This document shows, piece by piece, positions 18,250 to 26,077 of a stretch of 42,156 nucleotides of DNA. The translations under genes were made by a program, and so were the position numbers. The notes below the pieces were generated by a model. That model searched no databases. It was given only the letters and a program-made list of their open reading frames with translations, and was not told the DNA's origin. Every line of letters begins with the position of its first letter. The first letter of the stretch is position 1. Source of the DNA: Desulfobacteraceae bacterium RAAP-1 (GTDB taxonomy: Bacteria; Desulfobacterota; Desulfobacteria; Desulfobacterales; Desulfatirhabdiaceae); NCBI GenBank assembly GCA_001443525.1, contig LKPX01000030.1, positions 1 through 42,156 of the forward strand, read 5' to 3'.

Positions 18250-21200
18250 GACGGTATTTGAATTCACCACCAAAAATCCCCTGATTATCCTGAAATCCGC
18301 TCAGCAGCAGATTTTCAACCAGCATATATTCGGCGATAGCCGTTTGGACTGTTTCACCCTGCCGGTTTTCCACAGTGTATTTCAAAGTGATTTGAGGGGA
18401 AATGACTTTGCCAAGCGTTACCTTCAGCGGGTCGTCATTGACATATCGTGTTTGTCCGGTGGTATCAACGTCCAGGATATCCAGGCCGGAAATCTTTTTC
18501 AGATCGCTGCCTACCGATGCAGACAGCAGATCCGCAAGCATTTTCTGGGATGAAGATGTTTGCCCTGTGGTTGTGGACAGTGACGTTCGCGCTGTCTTGC
18601 CCATGATCAGCAGCGACAGCAGATCGTTGTCATCCAGAAAAGGAGAAGAAGACAGTTTCAGGTTTAACTGATTCGTTGGGCCGGAAACATCCAGAAATAC
18701 GGTCCAGTTTCTGACGCTGGCCTGGCTTTGTATATCCAGCATGGATTCGAGGGTGTAGGGATTGATGAAGTCGATAAAACCCCTTTTAACCGTGAATGTA
18801 TTGCTCTGATATTGCAGCGTTCCGGAATCGATACGGGTTCTGCCGTGAACGACAGGATGTTGCAGGGTTCCGGTAATACGCATATCCGGGGATAGATGGA
18901 GCTGCGCCAGGTTATTGTCCCAGATAAACTGGTTCCGGGGAGGGATCCGGATATCAAGGCGGATGTTCTGAAGAGCCGCCGGGAAAATGATATCGGAGTG
19001 AGTCTGAAAGCTCCGATCCCGGGTTATCAACGCTTTCAGCGGGTTAAGATCGACATCTTTGTAGTAAGAGCCTTCCACCAGAACAATATTTCCCCGGATG
19101 GCCGCGGATTGCGGGTTTCCCTGAAGGGCCAGATCAGTATCGAGACGCATGTCGAGGGCGTCCGGGACACTGACGGGCAGAGAAGTCCCGATCAGGTGAA
19201 AATCCATGCCGTGTATTTGCCAGGCATTCAGGAGCGCTTTTCCGGTCAGGCGGAAGTGTCCGTTATCCAGACCGCCTTCGAAATGTTCTACGGCAATGGC
19301 CTGAGGCGTAATGTGAATCCGTCCATTCACATCATGGATTTCCTGGGTTGTGGCGTACAGGGGGAGTCCCGCCTGCTGAATATCCACATTGGCTTCCATA
19401 TCGGGGTGATTCCAGGAACCCTGAATTCGAGCAGATGCCGTGAGATTTCCCTTCATGCCGGTCAGCGCGGTCTGAAACATTCCCACCGCATGCAAAGGAA
19501 GATCGGCGTTGAGGTCAAGTGCCATACTGTGACCGGGGCGGATGTTTCCGGCCAGGAGAACAGAGCCTTCATGAAGCAGCGTCATGCGGTTTTGCGGAAT
19601 GACAATGGCGTCATCTTGAAACACCAGTTGCAGATTATGACCCTCGACAAGGGGAACATGCCTGGCTTCTATCAAGATATGGGAAAAGCTGGCATTGGCC
19701 TTCAGCGCGTCCAGCCTGTCAAGGTTTCCGGAGCTGTTCAGGGTTCCGGAAATTCGGCCGTCCATATCTGGAATGCCAGCGATACGAAACAACGGCCCAA
19801 GATCGGTATGTACAAAGTTCAGGGCGACGGTAAAATCTTTTTTCCATATCTGGTATGTGGCCGTACAGAGAATCGGAGATTGTATCCGTATCTGGGCCAG
19901 ATCGTTCACCGTATCTATCTGGACTTGGGATTTTCCCCAATCGTTGCCATCCCAGCGGAACGGATCCAGTACGGCGCTTCCGGTTATCCGGGGATGATCG
20001 AGGCTGCCGTCTCCGGTCAAAGCCAGTTGCAGTTTTCCTTCTACCGGCCATTTCCCCGCCAGCGCGTTGATGTGATTGAGCGACAGAGCGCTGGCTGCCA
20101 AATCCAGGTGAAACGTGCGGTCCGCGGCAATCCAGCCCGATGCAGTTATCGGTTCTCCCGGAGTCAGTTCGGCGTGGGCGCTGGAAATGGTCAGGCGGTG
20201 ATGATCGAATTCGGCCGTTATCCGGACAGATTTCAGCTTCTGGTATCCGGTATCCAGGAGCCCCGATCCCAGAGAAGCGCTTCCGGTCATCTGCTTCAGG
20301 TCGCCTTTCACGCTGGCGTTCAGTGAAACTTCGCCTTTAAGGGAATCCAGGAAATCTTCTGCATGAAGACTGTTTCCGATTTCTGTCAGATGAAACGGCA
20401 TGACAGGGTGGAGCGTGAGACTACCAGGCTCAAAAAGCTGAACCGCGCCTGTAAGTTCCGCATCCGAATGCCGGTTCAGGAGAGACAGTCGCTGAATCTG
20501 TACCTGCCCTTTCGAAAGCTGAAATTCTCCGGAGACATTTCCCAGACGGATGGCCTTCACAGAGATATCTTTTCCCTGAAGCCGAAGTGTTCCGGACAGG
20601 GATTTGCCAGCGCCTTCTATTTTGCATTCACCGTTAATAGCGCCGTTGATAATGGATGTTCGCAGAAAAGTGCGGGGTGCTACATGATGAAATGTTGCGG
20701 CAAACATGAAACGCTCCGGCGTGTCGGCGGACAGTGGAGATTTTACCTGAATGTCACCCTTACCGGTTATTTCTGCATCCTGGTTTTTGATGGACAGTCT
20801 GGAAATGTGCAGTGCGCCCGAAGCGTTCATGACTGCGTTTACATCCATATCGCCGAGTTGGATATCCTGAAATCCCAGTTGTCTTGTTTTTAGCTGAATC
20901 GAATACTCCGGTTTGTTCAAAACGCCGGAAAACCGGGCCTGCGCCTGAAGGCTTCCGGATGCGTTCCGAATACCCAGAGGCGCCAGGCTTTGGGAAAGAT
21001 TGCCGGAAAGACAGGCCAGTTCACCGGAAATGGTATCATTACGGGGGCTCCATGTGCCGCTGCCGGTCAGTCGGGTAGCGCCTGACAGAAGATTCAGGGT
21101 GCTGATGTGAAGCAAATTGTCTTTCCAACTGGATTCACAGTGGAGTTGAACATCCACTGGTTCGGCAGCGGGATGCCATGTAAAATGGCTGGCATGAATG

Positions 21201-22432
21201 TCTGCCTGGAGTCCGGCTGTCAATAGGTGATCGGGTGTTTCGTCGCTGTGGATGGAAATATATCCATTGATAATTCCGGATGATGATGCATGAATGCTGG
21301 ACATATCCGCTGCGGCAAGAGAGAGCAGAAGATGGCCGGAGATTGCGGAGATGTGCCCCGGCGGTAAAAAAAAACCCGACGGAAAGGCCTGGGAGAGATT
21401 GGCATCGGCTGTGATGCGAACCGACCCTTTGCCCGCAGGGATGGTTATGGGCTCCATGATAATGGTTCTGTCTTTAAGATGGGCGGTCATCCGGCAATGG
21501 CTCAACGAGTATCCGGCGGCTTTGACCGTTTCGCCTGTTGTGATGATGGTGACTTCAGGATTGTGCAGAGGGCCGGAGATAATTGCCGAGGCGTGAATCC
21601 GCCCTGAAAACGGCACAGGCCTTTTCAGGTACTGATGCAGATCGTCAAGAAGGGTATCTCCCTCCGCGCTGAGATGGAGCTGCGGATTGTCGAACAGCCG
21701 GGAGATATTGCCTGAAATTGTTGCATTCAGCGCATTGGATTTCAGCGTGAATTCGAGAGGGTCGAGTTGTCCGTCATTCAGGGTGGTTTTCAGGGAAATC
21801 GAACCGATCGGGGTGGTGATGTCCGGTGTTGAAATATATCCGCCGGTGATGTGTATATCCACGTGTCCGGTTCTGGACAAAACATCTGCGGACAGGTGCA
21901 TGTGGATGTTTTCCATTTCTGCGGCAATGGCGCGGGATGAATTTTCATACTGGAGACAGCCGTTTGTTATGGATATGCTATCGAATATCAGTGGGATGCC
22001 GTTAATGAAGGGCATTTCTGATTCTGCCGACGGAGAATCCGAATAGGAAACGGTATCCGTCCAGTTCGATGTTCCATCCGAATCGACCGATATCCGGATT
22101 TGGGGGGTATTCAGTTGCAACGATAAAATACGAAGTTTTCCCAGAAGCAGCGATGTGAGAGATATGCGGGCATTCAGATAGCGGCAGGCGGCAATTTCTT
22201 TATGAAACGGATCCAGAACCTGAATATTCCACAGTTCCAACTGCCGTTTGAGCAAAAAAATACGGTGCTTCCGGATGATAACGGTGCCGGCCATATGGCG
22301 GTTCAGCTCGGCGGACAACCTGATGCGCGCCTGGTCTGTATTGAGATACCAGGACAGCCCCGCGCCAAGACATGTTCCAATAACGCCTGCCAGGATGATT
22401 CCGAAACAGATATGGCGGAGATGTTTTTTCAT
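18236..22432 (-). CDS. tamB: Translocation and assembly module protein TamB
   Basis: The product has 1398 residues. A single N-terminal membrane helix (about 9-30) anchors a very long periplasmic beta-rich protein built of repeated strands. The C-terminal DUF490/TamB domain is clear at about 1080-1398: FPAALQNIRLDIRIP, HLSPDMRITGTLQHP, IDSGTLQYQSNTFTVKRG, LLSLLIMG, and a terminal GGEFKYRHEFR. In homologues TamB forms a groove that moves phospholipids or assists barrel protein insertion between the two membranes, together with TamA. It overlaps tamA. Upstream, 67 bases before its ATG, lies the displaced native stop of mpl, showing that mpl and tamB were neighbours in one run before the mobile element entered. 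Confidence 0.95.
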   Translation of the reverse strand: MKKHLRHICFGIILAGVIGTCLGAGLSWYLNTDQARIRLSAELNRHMAGTVIIRKHRIFLLKRQLELWNIQVLDPFHKEIAACRYLNARISLTSLLLGKLRILSLQLNTPQIRISVDSDGTSNWTDTVSYSDSPSAESEMPFINGIPLIFDSISITNGCLQYENSSRAIAAEMENIHMHLSADVLSRTGHVDIHITGGYISTPDITTPIGSISLKTTLNDGQLDPLEFTLKSNALNATISGNISRLFDNPQLHLSAEGDTLLDDLHQYLKRPVPFSGRIHASAIISGPLHNPEVTIITTGETVKAAGYSLSHCRMTAHLKDRTIIMEPITIPAGKGSVRITADANLSQAFPSGFFLPPGHISAISGHLLLSLAAADMSSIHASSSGIINGYISIHSDETPDHLLTAGLQADIHASHFTWHPAAEPVDVQLHCESSWKDNLLHISTLNLLSGATRLTGSGTWSPRNDTISGELACLSGNLSQSLAPLGIRNASGSLQAQARFSGVLNKPEYSIQLKTRQLGFQDIQLGDMDVNAVMNASGALHISRLSIKNQDAEITGKGDIQVKSPLSADTPERFMFAATFHHVAPRTFLRTSIINGAINGECKIEGAGKSLSGTLRLQGKDISVKAIRLGNVSGEFQLSKGQVQIQRLSLLNRHSDAELTGAVQLFEPGSLTLHPVMPFHLTEIGNSLHAEDFLDSLKGEVSLNASVKGDLKQMTGSASLGSGLLDTGYQKLKSVRITAEFDHHRLTISSAHAELTPGEPITASGWIAADRTFHLDLAASALSLNHINALAGKWPVEGKLQLALTGDGSLDHPRITGSAVLDPFRWDGNDWGKSQVQIDTVNDLAQIRIQSPILCTATYQIWKKDFTVALNFVHTDLGPLFRIAGIPDMDGRISGTLNSSGNLDRLDALKANASFSHILIEARHVPLVEGHNLQLVFQDDAIVIPQNRMTLLHEGSVLLAGNIRPGHSMALDLNADLPLHAVGMFQTALTGMKGNLTASARIQGSWNHPDMEANVDIQQAGLPLYATTQEIHDVNGRIHITPQAIAVEHFEGGLDNGHFRLTGKALLNAWQIHGMDFHLIGTSLPVSVPDALDMRLDTDLALQGNPQSAAIRGNIVLVEGSYYKDVDLNPLKALITRDRSFQTHSDIIFPAALQNIRLDIRIPPRNQFIWDNNLAQLHLSPDMRITGTLQHPVVHGRTRIDSGTLQYQSNTFTVKRGFIDFINPYTLESMLDIQSQASVRNWTVFLDVSGPTNQLNLKLSSSPFLDDNDLLSLLIMGKTARTSLSTTTGQTSSSQKMLADLLSASVGSDLKKISGLDILDVDTTGQTRYVNDDPLKVTLGKVISPQITLKYTVENRQGETVQTAIAEYMLVENLLLSGFQDNQGIFGGEFKYRHEFR

Positions 22433-22499
22433 AAATGTCGGATAATTCTCTAAGCGCGTGGATGCGCCATCGCTCTGCCGCAGAAAGTCAGGCGAAAGG

Positions 22500-22550
22500 T
22501 TACAATGCCGTCAGAAGACGCTGATGAATCTGGTCAAACCCTCCATTGGA
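22500..22550 (-). pseudogene. mpl: Displaced native 3' end of mpl
   Basis: Read on the minus strand, this stretch encodes SNGGFDQIHQRLLTAL followed by a TAA stop (22500-22502). The SNGGFDQIH part is identical, base for base, to the end of the intact mpl gene at 37614-37640. This is therefore the original C-terminal end of mpl, cut off by the element. It has no start and is not expressed as a protein of its own. Confidence 0.88.
22524..22550. other. Left attachment site core (attL)
   Basis: This 27-bp sequence begins ATGAATCTGG and ends CTCCATTGGA. It is identical to 37614-37640 and in the same orientation. The bases on either side differ at once. On the minus strand it encodes SNGGFDQIH of Mpl. 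Confidence 0.9.
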
Positions 22551-22616
22551 TTTGTGAAAGCAACATTCTGAAATTATTATGTATGACATGAAAAAAAGTG
22601 CAAAAAATTGGGCTTA

Positions 22617-22637
22617 ATCCGCACCCTATACGCACCC
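22617..22637 (+). promoter_or_regulatory. Possible integrase arm-type site, left
   Basis: The pattern ATCCGCACCC-N4-CGCACCC lies 66 bases inside the left core. The same pattern, with the same four-base spacing and orientation, lies 46 bases inside the right core (37547-37567). Binding by integrase or excisionase is an inference. Confidence 0.4.
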
Positions 22638-22966
22638 AATTTCCGAAAATTTCTATATCATTCAAAACCTCACTTTCTATGTCATAAATACCTTTTAAAT
22701 TCTTACAGGACAACAATATTTTGACGGATACCGGATTATAATTTCTTCATTGGCGTGGGTTCAGGCAATGGGATACATCGTAGAAGTTTAACCCTGCAAC
22801 GTAATTTAATGGTTTTTCACAATATATTGTATGTTGTGTTGTTGCTATAACAATATATTGCGTTTATTTCGCTAAGTTGCGTTATGGGGTTAAAAAAGGA
22901 TGAAAAGGAGACTTCGGGATGGGAATTGTCCAGACAGTCAAGCTCTACAAGCTGTGTGAGATTTAT

Positions 22967-23000
22967 GATCTGCCCGGCTGAAAGCTCAGCCGGGCAGATC
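22967..23000. repeat. Perfect 15-bp hairpin
   Basis: GATCTGCCCGGCTGA (22967-22981) pairs exactly with TCAGCCGGGCAGATC (22986-23000) around a four-base loop. It is followed on the plus strand by an A run, not a T run. On the minus strand the T run precedes it, so it is not a standard terminator for either strand. Confidence 0.75.
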
Positions 23001-23072
23001 AATAAAAAAACCGCGCCACATTGTATTGCCCGCCATGAGATCGTTCAATCTCGATCATCTGGCGCGGTCGGC
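22974..23072 (+). repeat. Imperfect ~98-bp direct repeat, copy 1
   Basis: This begins CCGGCTGAAAGCT and ends ATCTGGCGCGG-T-CGGC. The copy at 25954-26050 shares both ends and about three quarters of its bases. This copy can also pair CCGCGCCA with TGGCGCGG around an inner GAGAT/ATCTC hairpin. It overlaps the 3' end of the minus-strand 149-residue gene. The two copies flank the module of four genes that includes the repressor and Bro-N gene. Confidence 0.6.
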
Positions 23073-23494
23073 ATACCGCCGTCTGCTTTAAGGAATTCTC
23101 TTGACCTTTTGATGAATGGGCAGCGGTTGGATAGAGCAAGGCAGATATTTGGGGAGTCGAAGAATGTCTGGTATGGAATTTCCAGATGTATTGCCGCGGC
23201 AATGATGGCGCCGTTCGAAATATACTTTCCGGCCCATGCTTCGATCAGGGGCTTCAGAGAGTAACTGTTCCCGGCCTGGCGGTTTATCGTCTTTATCTGC
23301 TTACACTGGGAAAGCCATTTGCAGCAGAGTCTGAAATCTTTCAGATTGTCGGCCAGGTCAGTTCGGTGTCTTTCGAAATCATCACCAGATGTTTTCCAAG
23401 AAATCCCCATATCCGTCAATCCAGGTTCCTTTTCCATTGCCTTCATCAAATCCTGTTTGGTCAAATTCATATCTTTTTTCCTTGTCTGTTTCAT
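23045..23494 (-). CDS. Unrecognised element protein, near attL
   Basis: The product has 149 residues from the ATG at 23494. An internal ATG at 23470 (141 residues, MNLTKQDLMKAM) has a better Shine-Dalgarno (AAGGA, eight bases upstream) and may be the real start. The protein is helical and soluble by eye, with a central segment SYSLKPLIEAWAGKYISNG and AAAIHLEIPYQ that looks like a helix-turn-helix or small helical domain. It contains four Cys residues. It lies directly downstream of the 379-residue gene and on the repressor strand, so it is probably expressed in the integrated state. I do not recognise a family. Confidence 0.6.
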   Translation of the reverse strand: MKQTRKKDMNLTKQDLMKAMEKEPGLTDMGISWKTSGDDFERHRTDLADNLKDFRLCCKWLSQCKQIKTINRQAGNSYSLKPLIEAWAGKYISNGAIIAAAIHLEIPYQTFFDSPNICLALSNRCPFIKRSREFLKADGGMPTAPDDRD

Positions 23495-23512
23495 TACCTG
23501 GAGCCAGGCGGT

Positions 23513-24652
23513 TCATGCAAAACAGAGAACCTTAAAGAGGTTTTTGAGTTGTTCAGCCCGGGCAGACAGGGCCTTTATATCTTCGGCATAAGCCGGATTG
23601 ACTTGAACGACGCATCGATCCTTCAAAGTGGTTTTAACGAATTCCGGGTCTTTTTGCGCCAGTGCGGCGGCAAGCTTGTCCTTGTTCCAGGATTTCCGAA
23701 ACTCCACTCCCTTCTCTTGACACAGGCTGACCAGGTCATTTTTCATGAACACAGTTGACAGCCCTATTGGGTTATCAACAGGAAGTAAAAGGCGGCTTTC
23801 AGTAATTTCCCTGGCGGTCTGGGGGATGTATAGGCCCATACTTCTGGTAGCGTAATCGGAACAATCAAGGAGGCCTATGGACCCGCTTCCATACCCGACA
23901 GATTGAAAGAGGTGCAGCCGGGCACCTACGGAAAGAGAGCGTATTTTCTGCCGGCATTCGCTTTCACCCGGGTCCGCGGCATTCATCGAGTTCTTGTTGA
24001 ATTGGGGGTAATCCTTCCAGAAAGACAAATCTTCAGCAAACTTCCTGATGAATTTATTTGCTTCCGAGATCAGGCGGTCAATATCGGATTTAGGTTCGAA
24101 GTGATAGGCACACAATGCCCGGGAGAACAACGCTGCGAATCTGTCTTTATCCGCGATCCAAAATTGCTTATTCCCACCGCTTTTTCCCGCGATGATCCAT
24201 AGCGCTTTAAGTTCAAGGAAAGTTTTTTCGTCCTGGAAGAGGATGTAGTTTTTAATCGGGGCATTGATCATTTCGTCAACTATTCCATCTATCCATTCCG
24301 GGTTACACCCAAGGCCAGGGCCGCCCTCTATGATCTTTCGCATGAGCTCTTTGATGGATGCTTTATCACCTTTCTTCAGTCGGTCCACGATGAAGCCCGT
24401 GAAGTCTGTACATGGCACACGGGATGAAGGGGAGTATCTTTGACTGAGGAAAGGGTATTCAGGATGGCCGAGGCCTGTGATCTGCTTTTCAAGGATTGAG
24501 ATCGGTGAAGCGGGAGCGGGCTGAGTTTTTGACTGTATTGTAGGGGAGACGATCGGCTTTTCAGATATCGAGATTTGAGATGTAGAAACAGACTGCGCTT
24601 GTGGCCGTGCTGCGGGATAGAATTTTTTGCTAAACCAATTCAAGAACCCCAT
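23513..24652 (-). CDS. Unrecognised element protein with possible SAP-like segment
   Basis: The product has 379 residues. The start ATG 24652 has the strong Shine-Dalgarno GAGGAGA. Residues 1-80 are low-complexity, rich in Pro, Ser and Gln, with a short repeat of the type SISEKPI / SILEKQI. Residues from about 85 on are helical. A stretch near 305-340 (DLVSLCQEKGVEFRKSWNKD, then KLAAAL) is like a SAP nucleic-acid binding helix-turn-helix, a weak match by eye. No signal peptide or membrane helix is seen. It lies between the repressor and the 149-residue gene on the same strand and is a candidate cargo gene. Function unknown. Confidence 0.65.
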   Translation of the reverse strand: MGFLNWFSKKFYPAARPQAQSVSTSQISISEKPIVSPTIQSKTQPAPASPISILEKQITGLGHPEYPFLSQRYSPSSRVPCTDFTGFIVDRLKKGDKASIKELMRKIIEGGPGLGCNPEWIDGIVDEMINAPIKNYILFQDEKTFLELKALWIIAGKSGGNKQFWIADKDRFAALFSRALCAYHFEPKSDIDRLISEANKFIRKFAEDLSFWKDYPQFNKNSMNAADPGESECRQKIRSLSVGARLHLFQSVGYGSGSIGLLDCSDYATRSMGLYIPQTAREITESRLLLPVDNPIGLSTVFMKNDLVSLCQEKGVEFRKSWNKDKLAAALAQKDPEFVKTTLKDRCVVQVNPAYAEDIKALSARAEQLKNLFKVLCFA

Positions 24653-24765
24653 GACTGTCTCCTCTGGCTTCTGGCTTGAGGTGAGCGGGTGCTGTATGTC
24701 TTAGTACGACTGCGGTGTCCGGCGTCTGTTACAGGGGAAGTGGTCGGCCGGTCAGATGAGCTTTA

Positions 24766-25002
24766 TCATTTTTCGGGCGGATCCGGAACGATGGTCATGA
24801 GCTGGTCGGGTGTGACGTTGAAGTAGTTGCAGAGTTTTTCGATGTATTCAGAACTAGTGCTGTATCCACCCTTGCTATTAGCGATTTTTGATAAAGTAGT
24901 TCTGGAAATCTCCGTTTTCTCAGAAATTTCTTTAATCGAAATCCGTCTTTTTTCCTTGAACTCTTTATCGGCAACAAGCTGTTTAAAATTGAATTGAATC
25001 AT
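24766..25002 (-). CDS. Cro/C1-type (Xre) repressor
   Basis: The product has 78 residues. The start is the ATG at 25002, with GAGGGGG upstream. A longer in-frame reading to 25053 is rejected because it would include the -10 and part of the -35 of a good promoter. The HTH is clear: ISIKEISEKTEISRTTLSKIANSKGGYSTSSEYIEKLCNYFNVTPDQL. Such short single-domain repressors control lysogeny in temperate elements. The gene is divergent from the Bro-N gene, and repeated operator-like sites lie between them. There is no peptidase domain for RecA-stimulated self-cleavage, so release must come from another factor, possibly the Bro-N protein (inference). Confidence 0.88.
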   Translation of the reverse strand: MIQFNFKQLVADKEFKEKRRISIKEISEKTEISRTTLSKIANSKGGYSTSSEYIEKLCNYFNVTPDQLMTIVPDPPEK

Positions 25003-25023
25003 ATTCCCCCTCGATTTTTCTAT

Positions 25024-25053
25024 TTTATACCTTTGCTCAATCTTTGTTGTCAA
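25024..25053 (-). promoter_or_regulatory. Repressor promoter
   Basis: On the minus strand TTGACA (25048-25053) and TATAAA (25024-25029) are 18 bases apart. Expected initiation falls about 15 bases before the repressor ATG, just upstream of its Shine-Dalgarno. This is among the best sigma-70 matches in the window. Confidence 0.75.
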
Positions 25054-25076
25054 TAATAAACTAAAATTAACAAATG

Positions 25077-25156
25077 CAAACCTTAATTATCTTTTTGTGT
25101 TGACAAGTATGATTTATGAATGTACCGTATAATTAATGTTTGGCAATTAAGGTTTG
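25077..25156. promoter_or_regulatory. Operator-like sites between repressor and Bro-N gene
   Basis: Three copies of one 12-mer are seen: AATTAAGGTTTG at 25145-25156, AATTAATGTTTG at 25131-25142 (one mismatch), and its exact reverse complement CAAACCTTAATT at 25077-25088. The two rightward copies are spaced 14 bases apart. They are likely binding sites of the Xre repressor. Confidence 0.65.
25128..25133 (+). promoter_or_regulatory. Candidate -10 of the rightward promoter
   Basis: A perfect TATAAT lies at 25128-25133. TTGACA lies at 25100-25105, but the spacing of 22 bases is too long, so a different or weak -35 must serve. An operator-like site overlaps the TATAAT at 25131, which would let the repressor block it. 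Confidence 0.4.
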
Positions 25157-25194
25157 TTTGTATCATGCGCTCTTCAATTTCACGCGTGACAAAA

Positions 25195-25241
25195 GATTGG
25201 GGGGGGTGGTGGGTCAATCTGACCCCCCATCCCCCCCAATC
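25195..25241. repeat. G-rich 22-bp hairpin in the Bro-N leader
   Basis: The arms 25195-25216 and 25220-25241 pair at 20 of 22 positions around a three-base loop (ATC). The left arm has a run of eight G and further G groups, so the single strand could also form a quadruplex. It lies in the 5' leader of the Bro-N gene. Confidence 0.7.
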
Positions 25242-25267
25242 AACTGGGTTAGAAAATCAACTGCATG

Positions 25268-25308
25268 CCTGACAAAGGGTTACTCATAATAAAGAACCCT
25301 TTGTCAGG
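25268..25308. repeat. Second perfect hairpin in the Bro-N leader
   Basis: CCTGACAAAGGGTT (25268-25281) pairs exactly with AACCCTTTGTCAGG (25295-25308), with a 13-base AT-rich loop. It ends 24 bases before the Bro-N ATG. No T run follows, so a terminator is unlikely; an operator or RNA switch is possible. Confidence 0.7.
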
Positions 25309-25332
25309 GAATCATTTAAAAAAGGAGAAAAT

Positions 25333-25920
25333 ATGAAAATCGAGGTCATGGCAAAAAGAAATTTCGACAAAGTGGATTTTCAAATTATTCAAGCCGGAGA
25401 TGATTTTTCTTCCTTTTGGTTGCCTGGCAAAGAAATCGGAAAAGCTCTACAGCTTGAAAATCCCAAAGAGGCCATAAAACAAATTTACAAGCGCCACCGG
25501 GACGAACTGGAAGAATTCTCCATACTCTGGACAATGGAGACATCAGACGGACCGAAAGAAGTCCGGATATTCGCAGAAGAGGCCATTTACATGATCACCT
25601 TCTTCAGCCAGTCACCAAAGGCCAAAGAATTCCGGCGCTGGGTTGCCGGCCTGATCAAGGCATATCGCCAGGGTAAACCAGGGAGCGGGCCGGCGGGCCG
25701 GAATCACCTGGCGGCGATGAGGGAACAGCGGCTTTATATGAAAGAGCAGCGAACGTTTCAGCAGTATGCCAAAGAGGAAGCCGGGCGGATACTCCGGAAA
25801 GAAGGAACGATTGAGGAGCTTGACCAAGTTCCGCTCATTCAGGATGCGGTACGGATGATTCTGGCGAAAGATATCGGTGCCCATCAACTGGAAATGTTTT
25901 CAAAAAAATCGGACCGGTGA
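25333..25920 (+). CDS. Bro-N domain (antirepressor-like) protein
   Basis: The product has 195 residues with a very good Shine-Dalgarno (AAGGAG). The N-terminal half fits the Bro-N fold: FQIIQAGDDFSSFWLPGKEIGKALQLENPKEAI..., then VRIFAEEAIYMITFFSQSPKAKEFRRWV. In phages, Bro-N proteins act as antirepressors or DNA-binding regulators. The C-terminal part, rich in Arg, Glu and Gln, is a helical tail. It is the first gene on the rightward strand, divergent from the repressor, the place where an antirepressor is expected. Antirepressor function is inferred from family and position. Confidence 0.83.
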   Translation: MKIEVMAKRNFDKVDFQIIQAGDDFSSFWLPGKEIGKALQLENPKEAIKQIYKRHRDELEEFSILWTMETSDGPKEVRIFAEEAIYMITFFSQSPKAKEFRRWVAGLIKAYRQGKPGSGPAGRNHLAAMREQRLYMKEQRTFQQYAKEEAGRILRKEGTIEELDQVPLIQDAVRMILAKDIGAHQLEMFSKKSDR

Positions 25921-25953
25921 ATCCGGTAGAGCGGAGAATAAATCGCACTGTCA

Positions 25954-26050
25954 CCGGCTGAAAGCTTAATCAGGCAACCCGATAAAAGACCCATGTCATT
26001 GCATTGCCCACCATTCGATCACTCAACCTCGGTCATCTGGCGCGGCCGGC
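25954..26050 (+). repeat. Imperfect ~98-bp direct repeat, copy 2
   Basis: This matches copy 1 at 22974-23072 with the same ends (CCGGCTGAAAGCT ... ATCTGGCGCGG-C-CGGC). The outer GC hairpin of copy 1 is not kept here. It lies between the Bro-N gene and the next gene, 27 bases before that gene's start. Confidence 0.6.
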
Positions 26051-26077
26051 CAAATAAAAAAGAACAGGAGGCTTTTC

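Larger units (their letters stand above)
22551..23044. other. Non-coding left end of the element
   Basis: This AT-rich region has no supported gene. It holds a possible integrase arm site (22617-22637), two copies of the near-palindrome ACAATATATTG (22819-22830 is a perfect 12-bp palindrome; the second is at 22850-22860), a 15-bp perfect hairpin (22967-23000), and the start of a 99-bp repeat also found near 26.0 kb. These are suited to binding of integrase, excisionase or host factors. Confidence 0.5.

Noticed and set aside
18896-20326. A 476-residue plus-strand reading frame opposite tamB
   Set aside because: It is the complement of a strongly supported TamB. It has no ribosome-binding site or recognisable domain.
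22500-22600. tRNA gene as integration target
   Set aside because: The 27-bp core is protein-coding (mpl) and no cloverleaf can be drawn around either end.
22884-23264. A 126-residue plus-strand reading frame at the left end of the element
   Set aside because: It runs through the 15-bp hairpin and the 99-bp repeat and opposes the 149-residue gene. The start has no proper Shine-Dalgarno.
25003-25053. N-terminal extension of the repressor to 25053
   Set aside because: This would put the -10 and most of the -35 of a good promoter inside the coding sequence, and the ATG at 25002 has a strong Shine-Dalgarno.
25100-25133. Standard promoter made of TTGACA and TATAAT on the plus strand
   Set aside because: The two perfect hexamers are 22 bases apart, too far for a sigma-70 promoter. 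Only the TATAAT was kept as a candidate -10.
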